Assembly: GCA_034420695.1 (NCBI GenBank)
Contig: DAOULB010000015.1
Span: forward strand, 52,294-116,293
Source of the DNA: Io17-Chloro-G2 sp034420695
GTDB lineage: Bacteria; Chloroflexota; Dehalococcoidia; Lucifugimonadales; UBA3495
Direction of reading: 5' to 3'
Length of the DNA stretch: 64,000 nucleotides
The position numbers were made by a program, and so were the translations under genes. Within the stretch, counting starts at the first letter, position 1. Each line of letters opens with the position of its first letter. Under the pieces are notes generated by a model, which had not been told where the DNA came from, ran no database searches, and was given only the letters and a program-made list of their open reading frames with translations. Below are positions 26,328-34,933 of this stretch, in pieces.

Positions 26328-27266
26328 GTGCAGCACATTTCCTGGAGAGACTCCGCGGACCGCTGCTACGTCTTGGGGCCATACCGGGAGCCCATAGCCA
26401 AGGTGGCCCCAGGCGAGACATTCACGGTAGAGACCTTGGACGCTTTCGGCGGCCAAGTCACCTCTGCCGATGCCTTTCCCTCCCGGGTGCTGACCATGCC
26501 CTACGTTAACCCGGTCACCGGCCCCATTTACGTGGACGGCGCCGAGCCAGGCGACACCTTGGCGGTGACCATCGAGGAACTCAATCCGGCCCGTGACTTC
26601 GGGGTCAGCGCCACTATCCCCGAGTTCGGCGGTCTGTGCGGGACTTTCATCACCCGGACCCTCAACGAGCCCTTGGAGGAGCGAGTCTGGATACACTCCA
26701 TCAATGACGAAGGCATCATCTTCGACCCCGCCCTGGAAATACCTCCCATCCCTTTGGAACCCTTCTACGGCACCATTGGAACCTCGCCGGCAGTGGAAGC
26801 CATCTCCACCCTGGCCCCTGGGTTCCACGGCGGCAATATGGATGCGCCGGATATGTGCCCCGGCAACACGGCCTACTTTCCGGTCAACGTCCCCGGCGCC
26901 CTGCTTCATCTTGGAGACGGGCATGCTGCGCAGGGGGACGGCGAAGTCTCCGGAGTAGCCGTGGAGATCCCAACAGTTGGCACGGTTACCGTGAACGTCA
27001 TTAAGGGCAAGGCTATTGTGACTCCCAGGGTGGAGAACCCGGAATACCTGATGGTGGTGGGCAACGCCCGTCCTATGGAAGACGCCGCCCGCATCGCCTT
27101 TTACGAATTGGTCTGCTGGCTTGAGAACGACTATCGGATAGACCGCTTGAGCGCGTACCAGCTCTGCTCCCAAGTGGCCAAGGTACGCTTGGCCAACATG
27201 GTCGACATCCTCTACACAATTGTGGCCAAGTTTCCCCGCAAGTATCTGCCGCCCCGCCGGGCGTAG
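26328..27266 (+). CDS. Acetamidase/formamidase family protein
   Basis: This 312-residue protein matches the FmdA_AmdA family, which hydrolyses short-chain amides. The core includes GPIYVDGAEPGDTLAVTI, GLCGTFIT, and FHGGNMDAPDMCPGNTAYFPV, which holds the conserved GGN-D metal-site region, followed by LHLGDGHAAQGDGEVSGVAVE with the conserved GD-H segment. The start is a GTG at 26328 after CAGGGAGGAGTCAG. Its closeness to the FAD oxidase suggests a shared catabolic pathway, perhaps for a hydroxyamide or an amide-derived acid, but the substrate is open. Confidence 0.92.
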   Translation: MQHISWRDSADRCYVLGPYREPIAKVAPGETFTVETLDAFGGQVTSADAFPSRVLTMPYVNPVTGPIYVDGAEPGDTLAVTIEELNPARDFGVSATIPEFGGLCGTFITRTLNEPLEERVWIHSINDEGIIFDPALEIPPIPLEPFYGTIGTSPAVEAISTLAPGFHGGNMDAPDMCPGNTAYFPVNVPGALLHLGDGHAAQGDGEVSGVAVEIPTVGTVTVNVIKGKAIVTPRVENPEYLMVVGNARPMEDAARIAFYELVCWLENDYRIDRLSAYQLCSQVAKVRLANMVDILYTIVAKFPRKYLPPRRA

Positions 27267-27359
27267 TACCCGGCCTTCCCCTTAAGGACTGAATCACCAG
27301 GACGGTCTCCCTTCAGCCACGTCCTGACATAGCCCGCACTTCGTCATGCCCCACAAATA

Positions 27360-27376
27360 TTGATAGAACTTATCAA
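27360..27376. promoter_or_regulatory. Perfect 6-5-6 dyad upstream of the small-protein genes
   Basis: TTGATA and TATCAA are separated by five bases. The dyad lies just before a TTGACA promoter element and 150 bp before the small ORF at 27529. It is a candidate operator; the regulator is unknown. Confidence 0.4.
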
Positions 27377-27386
27377 ATATTATCTG

Positions 27387-27416
27387 TTGACATGGGGATA
27401 GGGCGAGGTCTACCAT
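27387..27416 (+). promoter_or_regulatory. Candidate sigma-70-type promoter
   Basis: A perfect -35 TTGACA at 27387-27392 is followed after 18 bp by TACCAT (27411-27416), a four-of-six -10 match. It would drive the two small genes at 27529 and 27839. Confidence 0.4.
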
Positions 27417-27528
27417 GTAAGAGTAAATGATGACCGGCTTGAAATATTATGTCTGCCCATACCATCTATCTGCACATAGCTTACAAGACGGCCACCAAAA
27501 TAAGACCAGGAGCGTGAATTAGACCTGT

Positions 27529-27741
27529 ATGGAGACATTACCAGAGCCGGAGCAACCCAAGGAACTAGGAGGGGAGAATCCAGTTGTGACCAACAGGGAA
27601 AGCAGGATAGTCCATCTCAAGAGGCGGATTATCGAGGTCTACGACTGGGTGCTGGGGCCTGCATCCACGGAGAGGGAACGTTCCCAGCGGGCGATGGCGG
27701 AACTACGTAACAACCAGAATTCGGAGTACTTGGGAGTTTAG
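27529..27741 (+). CDS. Small hypothetical protein
   Basis: This 70-residue protein is not recognised. The C-terminal 50 residues form a basic then acidic helix (VHLKRRIIEVYDWVLG and ERSQRAMAELRNNQ). The ATG at 27529 has no ribosome binding site nearby. A GTG at 27586 lies ten bases after AGGAGGGGAG and would give a 51-residue protein covering the helical part; this start may be the real one. A second small gene follows 97 bp later, then a strong terminator, so the two look like one short transcript. Confidence 0.5.
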   Translation: METLPEPEQPKELGGENPVVTNRESRIVHLKRRIIEVYDWVLGPASTERERSQRAMAELRNNQNSEYLGV

Positions 27742-27838
27742 AAACCGCCCGGGGCGCCAGCCGGAATGACTGGTTGGTGGTATTCAGGAGCGGCCAAGAT
27801 ACGAGCCGGATAAGGCTCGATAGATACGGAGAGAAGAA

Positions 27839-27973
27839 ATGTCAATGTTTACCAAGCAACTGGCAAGAATCTACCAAGCCATAACCGTAGGAGACAGTGA
27901 GACTGCCCGCCTGCTGACCCAATCGATGGCCGAATTCGAAAGGATGCGACAGGGACGGCCCCTGTCGGAATAG
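27839..27973 (+). CDS. Small 44-residue protein
   Basis: This ORF starts MSMFTKQLARIYQAITVGDS and continues with a helix ending in GRPLSE. Its ATG follows GGAGAGAAGAA, a good ribosome binding site. It resembles a short amphipathic helical-hairpin protein and has no recognised family. It lies directly upstream of a strong terminator hairpin and downstream of another small ORF, which supports it as an expressed gene. Confidence 0.5.
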   Translation: MSMFTKQLARIYQAITVGDSETARLLTQSMAEFERMRQGRPLSE

Positions 27974-28023
27974 AAGCCCAACAGACTCCTTTGTCTTTTC
28001 CAAGGAAACGCATCAGCCCAAGC

Positions 28024-28055
28024 AAACGCCCCTGCTAACACGGCAGGGGCGTTTT
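28024..28055 (+). terminator. Strong rho-independent terminator
   Basis: A perfect 12-bp stem (AAACGCCCCTGC with GCAGGGGCGTTT), a 7-base loop and a following T-run fit an intrinsic terminator for the small genes. The A-run on the other side could make it work for the convergent ornithine cyclodeaminase gene as well. Confidence 0.85.
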
Positions 28056-28087
28056 AGTTGCAAGCAGTCAATACGGTCGCGATGGTA

Positions 28088-29047
28088 TTAGAATGGCAAC
28101 TGCTGACCGATGCCCTGTTCCAGCGCCTTTTGGTAGACCACTTGGGCCGCTGCTATGTCTTCCAGCCCGATGCCCATGGACTCGAACAGAGTGATGGAAT
28201 GGGGAGCCGGCCGGCCGGGAATGGCCCCGGACACAACATCCTGAAGCTGTCTGGCCATGTTCCACCGAAAAGCACCCCGGGCCAGAGGCCAGATGAGGTC
28301 GCCGCACTCGACCTTGGCCTGCTCCAAGTCGTCTACCACAATCAAGTCAGCCCGCTCCACGGCGGCTTGGTCCAGCTCACGCCTCATCCAGTGGTTGCCC
28401 CCCGCCGCATTGATGTGGACCCCGGGCTTAAGCCACTCTCCCTCCAAGACCGGCTCCCGTGAGGACGTGATGACAATCACCACGTCGGCGTCCGAGGCGC
28501 AGTCCCGCCCGTTGTCCACCGGCACCACCCCCACTCCCAGGCTTTCGCTCATCCGGGCGGCGAACTGCTCCCGGCGTTCCTGCCTCCGGCTGTAGACCTT
28601 GACCTGTGAGACCGGACGCGCGGCGCACACCGCCTCGACTTGGGTCCTGGCCTGAAAGCCGGAACCAATGACTCCAACCCTGATGGAGTCTTCCTTGGCC
28701 ATGTATTTGGTGGCCAGGCCGGAGGCGGCGCCGGTGCGTATCTGGCCCAAGCGGCCTCCCTCCATGCAGGAAAGGAGCCCTCCCGTTTCGTAGTCATACA
28801 GCATCACCACCATTTTGGCTCCGCCTGAGGCGGAAAAAGACGGATAAGCCTTGTACCCAAAGACGCCGCTGGCAGCGTCGGCTGCCGCCATGAAGTGGAA
28901 CATACCGTTGGGCATCACCATCCGGGACCGCGGCTTGACTTCGGTAGTGCCCGCTGCTGCATTGAGAAAAGCACGCTCTAGCGCTTGGATACATTCATCC
29001 ATGGGCAGCAGCCCGGCTACTTCGGCCTCGTTCAAGAACAGCGCCAT
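28088..29047 (-). CDS. Ornithine cyclodeaminase family protein
   Basis: This 319-residue protein belongs to the ornithine cyclodeaminase/mu-crystallin family, NAD(P)-dependent enzymes acting on ornithine, alanine or related imino acids. Substrate-side residues include RSRMVMPNGMFHFMAA and FGYKAYPSF. The Rossmann motif is VGVIGSGFQARTQVEAV, and VVIVITSSREPVLEGEWLKPGVHINAAGGN completes the pattern. The Asp expected to abstract the amine proton (family SDADVV and later GADHxGK-like) cannot be fixed by eye, so the reaction is uncertain. The gene converges with the small-protein genes at a shared terminator. Confidence 0.9.
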   Translation of the reverse strand: MALFLNEAEVAGLLPMDECIQALERAFLNAAAGTTEVKPRSRMVMPNGMFHFMAAADAASGVFGYKAYPSFSASGGAKMVVMLYDYETGGLLSCMEGGRLGQIRTGAASGLATKYMAKEDSIRVGVIGSGFQARTQVEAVCAARPVSQVKVYSRRQERREQFAARMSESLGVGVVPVDNGRDCASDADVVIVITSSREPVLEGEWLKPGVHINAAGGNHWMRRELDQAAVERADLIVVDDLEQAKVECGDLIWPLARGAFRWNMARQLQDVVSGAIPGRPAPHSITLFESMGIGLEDIAAAQVVYQKALEQGIGQQLPF

Positions 29048-29246
29048 TTCTTGCTCCCGGTACGGTTATGATAGACAGGTCTGAACGCCGGGTTAGTATA
29101 GCATCGGCTGGTTATAGTCAAACCGACGGACCCTCGCAAACGTATACTGAATGTACTGCAATCAGTATAGTTTTGGTAAATCACTTACGTGCTTCAGACG
29201 ACTGGATTGATCGGTTACCCCAATATGCTTGGTCGGGCGGAGCGCT

Positions 29247-30236
29247 ATGAAGAACAAGAACGTCCTCGTAACCCGGCAGATATTTCCGGAGGCCTTGGAG
29301 CTTATTGCCCAGCATGCTGCGCTGGAAGTGTGGCCCGAGGAGCAGCCGCCATTACCGGAAAAGCTCCGGGAGTTGGTGGCTTACCATAGGGTGCAGGGGA
29401 TTTTGACAAACGTGATGGACCGGGTGGACGGGGCCGTCATGGACTCGGCCCCAAGCCTGAAGGTCATAAGCCAGGTTAGCGTAGGCCTTGACAACGTGGA
29501 GCTGGCTGAAGCCACCCGGAGGGGAATTCCGGTGGGGTTTACGCCCGGTGTATTGGCCAAGTCCACCGCCGACTTGGGATTTGGGTTGTTGCTAAACACG
29601 GCCCGGAAGATTACCCAAAGCAGTCGATGGCTGCAGGAAGGGAACTGGCGCATAGCGCACCATCCTATGCACTGGCTAGGCGCGGAAGTGAACGGGGCTA
29701 CGCTGGGGATCGTGGGGCTCGGCCAGATCGGCTCGGAAATGGCGAGGAGGGCCAGCGGCTTCGATATGAAGGTCATCTATCATTCGAAGTCCCGCCGTCT
29801 GGACCTTGAAGACCTGTTGGGTCTTGAATACATCGGACTTCCAGGCCTGCTGGAATCGGCCGACTTCGTTTCGCTGCATGTGCCCCTGACCGCTGAAACC
29901 CGTGGACTAATTGGGGAACCTGAACTGCGACAGATGAAGTCCAGCGCCGTGCTGCTCAACCTCTCTCGGGGGCCTGTGGTGGACTCAAGAGCGTTGTATA
30001 CGGCCCTCAAGGAAGGTTGGATACAAGCCGCCGGACTTGACGTCACTGACCCGGAACCCATACCGGTCGGCGATCCCTTGTTGGAGTTGGATAACCTGGT
30101 GATAACACCCCATATTGGCAGTGCTTCCATTGATTCCCGCAGGGCTACTCACTTGCTGGCCGCTCGCAACTTGGTCGCGGGCCTGCAGGGCAAGCCAATG
30201 GAGCAGTGCGCTAACCCCGAGGTGTACTCCAGATGA
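29247..30236 (+). CDS. D-isomer-specific 2-hydroxyacid dehydrogenase
   Basis: This 329-residue NAD(P)-dependent dehydrogenase has the two-domain layout of glyoxylate/hydroxypyruvate reductases. The catalytic domain has KVISQVSVGLDNVEL. The Rossmann site is GATLGIVGLGQIGSEMARRA. Active-site residues lie in LLNLSRGPVVDSRAL (Arg), LDVTDPEPIPVGDPLL (Glu region) and ITPHIGSASIDSR (His). It would reduce glyoxylate or hydroxypyruvate, or oxidise a D-2-hydroxyacid. The ATG at 29247 (MKNKNVLVT) is preferred over one six codons upstream. Confidence 0.92.
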   Translation: MKNKNVLVTRQIFPEALELIAQHAALEVWPEEQPPLPEKLRELVAYHRVQGILTNVMDRVDGAVMDSAPSLKVISQVSVGLDNVELAEATRRGIPVGFTPGVLAKSTADLGFGLLLNTARKITQSSRWLQEGNWRIAHHPMHWLGAEVNGATLGIVGLGQIGSEMARRASGFDMKVIYHSKSRRLDLEDLLGLEYIGLPGLLESADFVSLHVPLTAETRGLIGEPELRQMKSSAVLLNLSRGPVVDSRALYTALKEGWIQAAGLDVTDPEPIPVGDPLLELDNLVITPHIGSASIDSRRATHLLAARNLVAGLQGKPMEQCANPEVYSR

Positions 30237-30247
30237 GAGGCGCTGTT

Positions 30248-30982
30248 CTATCTTCTCAAGCGTTGACCTATTCGGTCGAGGAATGGCTGATCCGCAGGAT
30301 CAACTTGCAAGCGCCATTCACAGACATAGTCATCTATTAGGGCGGATGAATCAGGAAGGCTGAGAATTGTGTTCCACCCTTGCGGCTCACTCTCGAAGAT
30401 GGGCAGTAGCGAATAAGCCACAACGGCATTCTTGTCCCTGATATAAGGGTCCTGACGTAGGCTGCCTTCCTCGGCCAACAACCAGGAACAAAGGGACATG
30501 CCAGTGGGCATTCGCCGTTCTTTTTGAGATAAGAGGGCTTCGGCATAGCGGGCCAGGGAGCCCGAATACCCGGCCCCGGCTGGGAAAGGCGGACAGGTCA
30601 GCCATCGCTCCGCCATGCGCCGAATGGTGAAAACCGAAGCAATCTCGCAGATGGCCTCGTGAAACCACCTGTTCGGATTGCCCCTCAGGTTCTCATAGCC
30701 GGAGAGAATGTGACAGAGTTCGTGGGAGAACTGGTATGCAAACTGGCACCAGTAGTCACCGCGAGCGGAGAGAAGCACTTGGTAAGGCTCTGCCGGGGAA
30801 GATCGGTACAAGGTTACAGGGTCATCCACGGGACAAGCCGTCGGCGCGACGATCACAGTCCCCATCAAGGGGGTTCTCAACAGTTCCAAGAGATGAGAAG
30901 CGACGCCAGTCAACAGCGCCTGAATTCTGAGAGGTGAGGTTTCACCCCAATTGGCTTGGGCCACCACTATTTGCATGCCCAT
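30248..30982 (-). CDS. HExxH putative metalloprotease of unknown family
   Basis: This 244-residue protein has a zinc-protease signature HELCH (about residues 87-91) followed 17 residues later by FHEAICEIAS, where Glu109 could be the third ligand, as in gluzincins. There is no signal peptide or membrane helix. The rest shows no family I recognise. The ATG at 30982 has AGGG seven bases upstream; a longer start at 31030 lacks one. It sits between a dehydrogenase and a PAS-LuxR regulator, so context gives no clue to substrate. Confidence 0.55.
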   Translation of the reverse strand: MGMQIVVAQANWGETSPLRIQALLTGVASHLLELLRTPLMGTVIVAPTACPVDDPVTLYRSSPAEPYQVLLSARGDYWCQFAYQFSHELCHILSGYENLRGNPNRWFHEAICEIASVFTIRRMAERWLTCPPFPAGAGYSGSLARYAEALLSQKERRMPTGMSLCSWLLAEEGSLRQDPYIRDKNAVVAYSLLPIFESEPQGWNTILSLPDSSALIDDYVCEWRLQVDPADQPFLDRIGQRLRR

Positions 30983-31252
30983 TTGAGAACCCTGTCCAGC
31001 ACCCACTATCCTACAATGCCAAAGAGGCATCCTGCCCTGCTCCCAGTTTGCAAGGCCTGGTTGGTTCTGCTGTCCAGCAGCCCCTCCTTACGCGCTAGCC
31101 TGCGCCATAGCGAAACCATTGATTGGGTCATTAAGAAACGGATTAGCCAGGCGGCAATTCCGGTGTGCGGCTCACTCAATTCTACGGCAGACATGAAAGC
31201 ACTGGCGAAGACTTCCATGGGCAAAGGATGACAGGCGGAAGGCGAGACGGGG

Positions 31253-31281
31253 ACAAGTCCTGTGAGGAGTGCAGGACTTGT
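31253..31281. terminator. 10-bp perfect hairpin between the LuxR and HExxH genes
   Basis: ACAAGTCCTG pairs with CAGGACTTGT across a 9-base loop. It lies just downstream of the minus-strand LuxR gene, so it may end that transcript. The T-run on either side is short, so it could instead be a regulatory dyad. Confidence 0.45.
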
Positions 31282-31318
31282 TTAGGGTTGCTAGGCTAGT
31301 CTTAGAAGCCGCTTGCCT

Positions 31319-32002
31319 CTAGGCCACGTTGAGGATCCCCAGGCGCATGCCGGCTACCACTGCGTCCAGCTTTGTGGTTGCGCCCAGTTTCTGCCTGAAA
31401 TTGCGGACGTGATTCCGCACAGTGTGATGGCTGATTCCCAGCTCAGCGGCAATTCTCGGGGTTTCCCAGCCCAACGCAACCAACCGCAACACCTCCAGTT
31501 CTCGGGGAGTCAAGACCGGTTTAACCTCCGGTGTAGTTCCGCTTGCCCCTGGATGCTGCGACACGACATCTGCCCCGATTGATTCTAGGTCCTGTCTTAC
31601 GTAGTCAAAGGTGGAAACAGATGCGCTCGTGTCCATTTTGTCGTCAAAGAGATGCACTAGCAGCGGTGCGTCACGGAATACTCCTGTAACCACCATAGGG
31701 TTGACGGTCACCCATTTGTGCTCACCATTGGCACAAAGCATAGACAGTCTGGTGGGGGTAGGCACTAAGCCGGCTCGAAGGTAACGGACCGATGGGCACC
31801 CCCCAAGGCACTCTGCGGTTAGTGCGCCCGGCGATTGCCCGATGACAATTTCGTAGCACCTACGCCCCTGGACGTCCCGTGGATTATGGCCGAGAATCTG
31901 CTCTGCATTGCGGCTCCAAAAGACTATGGTCTGGTCTAGTGAGACAACGTAAGCGCCGCAGGACGCTGTCTCAAGCAAGGCAAAAAGGTTATCCGGGGTC
32001 AA
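31319..32002 (-). CDS. PAS domain LuxR family transcriptional regulator
   Basis: This 227-residue protein has an N-terminal PAS domain (residues about 1-115; DQTIVFWSRNAEQILGHNP is the PAS core) and a C-terminal LuxR helix-turn-helix: LTPRELEVLRLVALG, then PRIAAELGISHHTVRNHV. A Cys cluster in the PAS domain (RCYEIVIG, AECLGGCPSV) may bind a cofactor or sense redox. No receiver domain is present. An imperfect dyad GGAC-AA-GTCC occurs upstream at 32159 and again downstream at 31251, so self-regulation is possible. Confidence 0.85.
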   Translation of the reverse strand: MTPDNLFALLETASCGAYVVSLDQTIVFWSRNAEQILGHNPRDVQGRRCYEIVIGQSPGALTAECLGGCPSVRYLRAGLVPTPTRLSMLCANGEHKWVTVNPMVVTGVFRDAPLLVHLFDDKMDTSASVSTFDYVRQDLESIGADVVSQHPGASGTTPEVKPVLTPRELEVLRLVALGWETPRIAAELGISHHTVRNHVRNFRQKLGATTKLDAVVAGMRLGILNVA

Positions 32003-32560
32003 GAGGTTGCACTCCCAAGAATCTGAGTGTCCTCACAAGAAAACGAAAGAGCATCTTGTTCAGTAGTCTCCTGGAGGAATAGTGCCTTGATTATGGCATC
32101 CTTTGGCAGTTCGCCCAGCCAATTGCAACGACTTGTGGCTAAGGTAAAGCTTCAAACAGGACAAGTCCATAACACTACCTTGCTATACAAGGTATGCTTG
32201 CATGAGGTTGTTCCCCGGCGATGCGCCTTTCGGGCAAAGATCATCGTCCAAAGTCCCGAAGTGCCAATGCACTTCGGTTCCGCAATACCAGCCAATTTAC
32301 ACCCGCAGGAATAGCACTAGCCAGCTGAGAATTCTTTCGTTTTGCCAGGGCAGCCTGCCAGTGGGACGCCTCTCCCGATACTCTTACTGAAACAATGATG
32401 GACTGCCCATACATATGAGTTATATTTGTGGCATTACGCTGATACCAATATGTAGGCGCGCATACCGTTAAAGACCGAGGAATCAGGCGGCCCAAATGTC
32501 TTCAAGTCCATCAACGCACTTGAAGAACCATGGCTAAATCAGGGTGATAAAGCTCGAAAA
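32003..32560. other. Intergenic region upstream of the LuxR gene
   Basis: No gene is seen in about 560 bp. It holds the promoter of the LuxR gene and a GGAC-AA-GTCC dyad at 32159-32168. The tRNA-Ser gene follows on the minus strand. Confidence 0.4.
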
Positions 32561-32651
32561 TGGCGGAGAGGGCGGGATTTGAACCCGCGAGAGGCGGTTA
32601 GCCCCTACGCGATTTCCAGTCGCGCCCGTTCGGCCGCTCCGGCACCTCTCC
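32561..32651 (-). tRNA. tRNA-Ser(GGA)
   Basis: A complete 91-base class II tRNA with encoded CCA. The acceptor stem is GGAGAGG with CCTCTCC, the anticodon loop contains GGA (CTGGAAA), a long variable arm follows, and the T-arm has GTTCAAATC. It reads serine codons TCC and TCT. It may serve as an integration target, but no second copy of its 3' end is seen in this window. Confidence 0.95.
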
Positions 32652-33103
32652 GCGAAGGTGGAACGGGCCCCTGGGGGCATGGACCCCCTGCATGGCCCAG
32701 CCAGATTATATTTAATCGGGGTCAGAAATGTCCACCAAAGGTTCCGCCGCCCGCCTGCCGGTGTCCACGAAGTCAGTTGCAAGACCTGCTTCACAGGGCC
32801 ACAACCGCCCTGGTTTTCTGGCCCACTGAGTGAGAACCAATGCGCAGGCTAAAAGGCCTTGGGTTGGCATACAATCTGCCCGATTTCTGACCCTGCTTGA
32901 AGGCCATGGAAGAAGGCATAAAGGTGAGCACCTATATCCGGCGGGAGTGAGGCGGGCCAATCGGCATTGGCGTCGTTGCTGGGGGGCAGCCGGGTAGCCT
33001 ATAATGTCAGCCGCCGGGCCGGATCATGTTTTCGCAGAGTTGAACGACGAAGAGATGGCGGCACCGGCTTTTACGGATACACAGTTTAGGAGTTGACCGA
33101 GTT
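32652..33103. other. Intergenic region, nothing recognised
   Basis: About 450 bp without a credible gene, between tRNA-Ser and the Rieske ferredoxin gene. The promoter of the ferredoxin gene probably lies near its 3' end. No hairpin or repeat stands out. Confidence 0.4.
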
Positions 33104-33427
33104 ATGGCCCAGCCGGGTTTCGAAAAGGTAGCAGAGATTGGAGACCTCCCTCCCGGGGATATGATGTCGGTGGACGTGGGGGACGGGCATGTTTTGCTGG
33201 CCAACGTAGATGGCACAATCTACGCCATAGACGACATCTGCTCCCATGCCTACGCCTTCCTGTCCGACGGCGACTTGAGCGGCAATGAAGTGGAATGTCC
33301 CCTGCACGGCTCGGCGTTCAATTTGACCACCGGGGAGTGCCTGACTCCGCCGGCCAGTGAAAACCAGAAGACTTTCCAAGTGGAAGTGGACGGAAACGAC
33401 ATTCTGGTAGGCCCAGCCAACGAGTAG
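33104..33427 (+). CDS. Rieske [2Fe-2S] ferredoxin
   Basis: This 107-residue protein is a soluble Rieske-type ferredoxin. Cluster ligands are C-x-H in DDICSHAYAFL and C-x-x-H in ECPLHGSAFNL, 16 residues apart. Such ferredoxins feed electrons to Rieske oxygenases or act in small electron chains. No oxygenase is adjacent. The gene ends just before two terminators. Confidence 0.92.
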   Translation: MAQPGFEKVAEIGDLPPGDMMSVDVGDGHVLLANVDGTIYAIDDICSHAYAFLSDGDLSGNEVECPLHGSAFNLTTGECLTPPASENQKTFQVEVDGNDILVGPANE

Positions 33428-33431
33428 CAAG

Positions 33432-33451
33432 CCCCGTTCCTTCGGGGTTTT
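33432..33451 (+). terminator. Terminator after the Rieske gene
   Basis: CCCCG-TTCCTT-CGGGG followed by TTTT. It is a short intrinsic terminator just after the ferredoxin stop codon. Confidence 0.75.
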
Positions 33452-33483
33452 CAACCAGGCAACCAGCCAGCCTCGAACATAGA

Positions 33484-33515
33484 AACCGGAGCAGCCCTGC
33501 GGCTGCTCCGGTTTT
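33484..33515. terminator. Strong bidirectional terminator
   Basis: A perfect 13-bp stem (AACCGGAGCAGCC with GGCTGCTCCGGTT) with a 4-base loop, followed by TT and preceded by AA. It sits between the ferredoxin gene and the convergent Gfo/Idh/MocA gene and can end both. Confidence 0.85.
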
Positions 33516-33555
33516 AGTTGTGCGGCAGGGTCCGCGCCTAGAAACAGGAATGTGA

Positions 33556-34635
33556 CTACATGGATGAAAGGGGCAGGTCGATTGCCTGGCCAGTCTGGGC
33601 GCTGCGGGTTACCGCCTCGGTCCATTCCATGTATTGCACGCCAACGTCGAAAGGCGTGCGGGTAATCTCTTCCTTACCCCGGATGGCGTTGATGAATTCC
33701 TCTTCGACGCGCCACCCTCCCCGTTTTTCGTCGGGAATGGGAATCTCGGAAAGCTCCGCGTCGCCCCGGCGTCCTCCCCAGACCTTGTCGTTGGAGCCTT
33801 TCAAGGCAATGGTTCCCTCGGTGCCGAACATCCAGAATTCGCTGCCGCTCTGAAGGCCGGTGACCGAACTCCAGCTCATGTCGGCTTGGGCGCCGCATGC
33901 CATCTGGCAAAGGACGTTGACGTGGTCCGGGATGGAAACCGCCCGCAGACGGCCGTCTTCGTCGAGGCGCTGCTGAACGCATACCTTGGTCATGGCCATG
34001 ACCTTGGTGGCAGGGCCCACGTACCGCATGATGCTCTCGTACCAGATACCCATCCCCAGGATGTTGTAGCCGCTGAGATCCCGGTTGTGCCGCCAGTGCA
34101 GAGGCGCTTCCGGGTGGACGAAGGTGTCCGGTGTCCCGCCGGGCTGCCGGCCATGGGCGTCCGCTACCCGGAGCCGCACCGCAAGCAGGTCACCGAGATA
34201 ACCGGTTGCCATGGTGTCGATGATGGTCTCGTCCACCTGCAGCGTTCCAGGGGCCGGAACGATTTGGGTGATCAGGTCGGGGTGACGGCGGGAGGCATCC
34301 AGCATGTCGTGGGCCTCCTTGGCGTTCATCGCCATTCGAGCCTCGGTCAGGACGTGCTTGCCCCGTTCCAGGGACTCCAGCACCAAGGTCCGGTGCATGT
34401 AGGGCCATGTCCCTATGCAGATAGCGTCAATGTCGTCCTCATCCATCAAGTCCCTCCAGTTGTCATAGACTCGAGGGATTTCGTACTCGCTTGCTATTCG
34501 CTCGCCGGACTCCCGGCTCCGGTTGGCTACACCCACTATTTCCACACCGTCCTGCTCCCGCAGTCCACCGATGTGGCGAAGCCGGGTGTTGGCCCCAGCG
34601 CCTATCAACCCCACTCGAATAATTCCATCTGCCAT
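33556..34635 (-). CDS. Gfo/Idh/MocA family oxidoreductase
   Basis: This 359-residue NAD(P)-dependent dehydrogenase starts VGLIGAGANTRLRHIGGL, then VEIVGVANRSRESGERIA. The catalytic segment is HVLTEARMAMNAKEAHDML, where family EKP is replaced by TEA, so the usual catalytic Lys is missing here. The C-terminal beta-sheet domain reads WMFGTEGTIALKGSN. Loss of the Lys suggests altered chemistry or a non-sugar substrate. The gene is convergent with the Rieske gene and divides the chromosomal block from the following mobile region. Confidence 0.88.
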   Translation of the reverse strand: MADGIIRVGLIGAGANTRLRHIGGLREQDGVEIVGVANRSRESGERIASEYEIPRVYDNWRDLMDEDDIDAICIGTWPYMHRTLVLESLERGKHVLTEARMAMNAKEAHDMLDASRRHPDLITQIVPAPGTLQVDETIIDTMATGYLGDLLAVRLRVADAHGRQPGGTPDTFVHPEAPLHWRHNRDLSGYNILGMGIWYESIMRYVGPATKVMAMTKVCVQQRLDEDGRLRAVSIPDHVNVLCQMACGAQADMSWSSVTGLQSGSEFWMFGTEGTIALKGSNDKVWGGRRGDAELSEIPIPDEKRGGWRVEEEFINAIRGKEEITRTPFDVGVQYMEWTEAVTRSAQTGQAIDLPLSSM

Positions 34636-34933
34636 TGCATTCCTCCTATATTGTTATTGAAAACCAGCCTAAATTCCCATGTTCCAGATACGAATCAGGG
34701 TTCCAAAAGCGGTCCCTCCATGAAATAGATTGTTATCACGACTCAAGCCGAAATTGGCCATTTAGGACCTACCGTAGACAACCCGTCCAGTGCGCCCACC
34801 GCGTCCCTGAACCGAAGAACAAGACTTCTGACCGGACGGAAATCATGGGCCTCAATCTTCTCCTACACCCGAGTTCCCAACTCCGACGCCTGGGCCCTCC
34901 TTGGAAACACCCAAAACCAGGCCAAAAACAACT
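34636..34933. other. Boundary stretch, no gene recognised
   Basis: About 300 bp between the Gfo/Idh/MocA gene and the repressor gene hold no credible gene. Gene content and base composition change around here, from GC-rich metabolic genes to lower-GC mobile genes. An attachment-site end could lie in it, but no direct repeat was found by eye. Confidence 0.35.

Noticed and set aside
32561..32651. tRNA-Ser as the attachment site of the mobile region
   Set aside because: No second copy of the tRNA 3' end was seen between 34.6 and 64 kb, so the link cannot be supported here.
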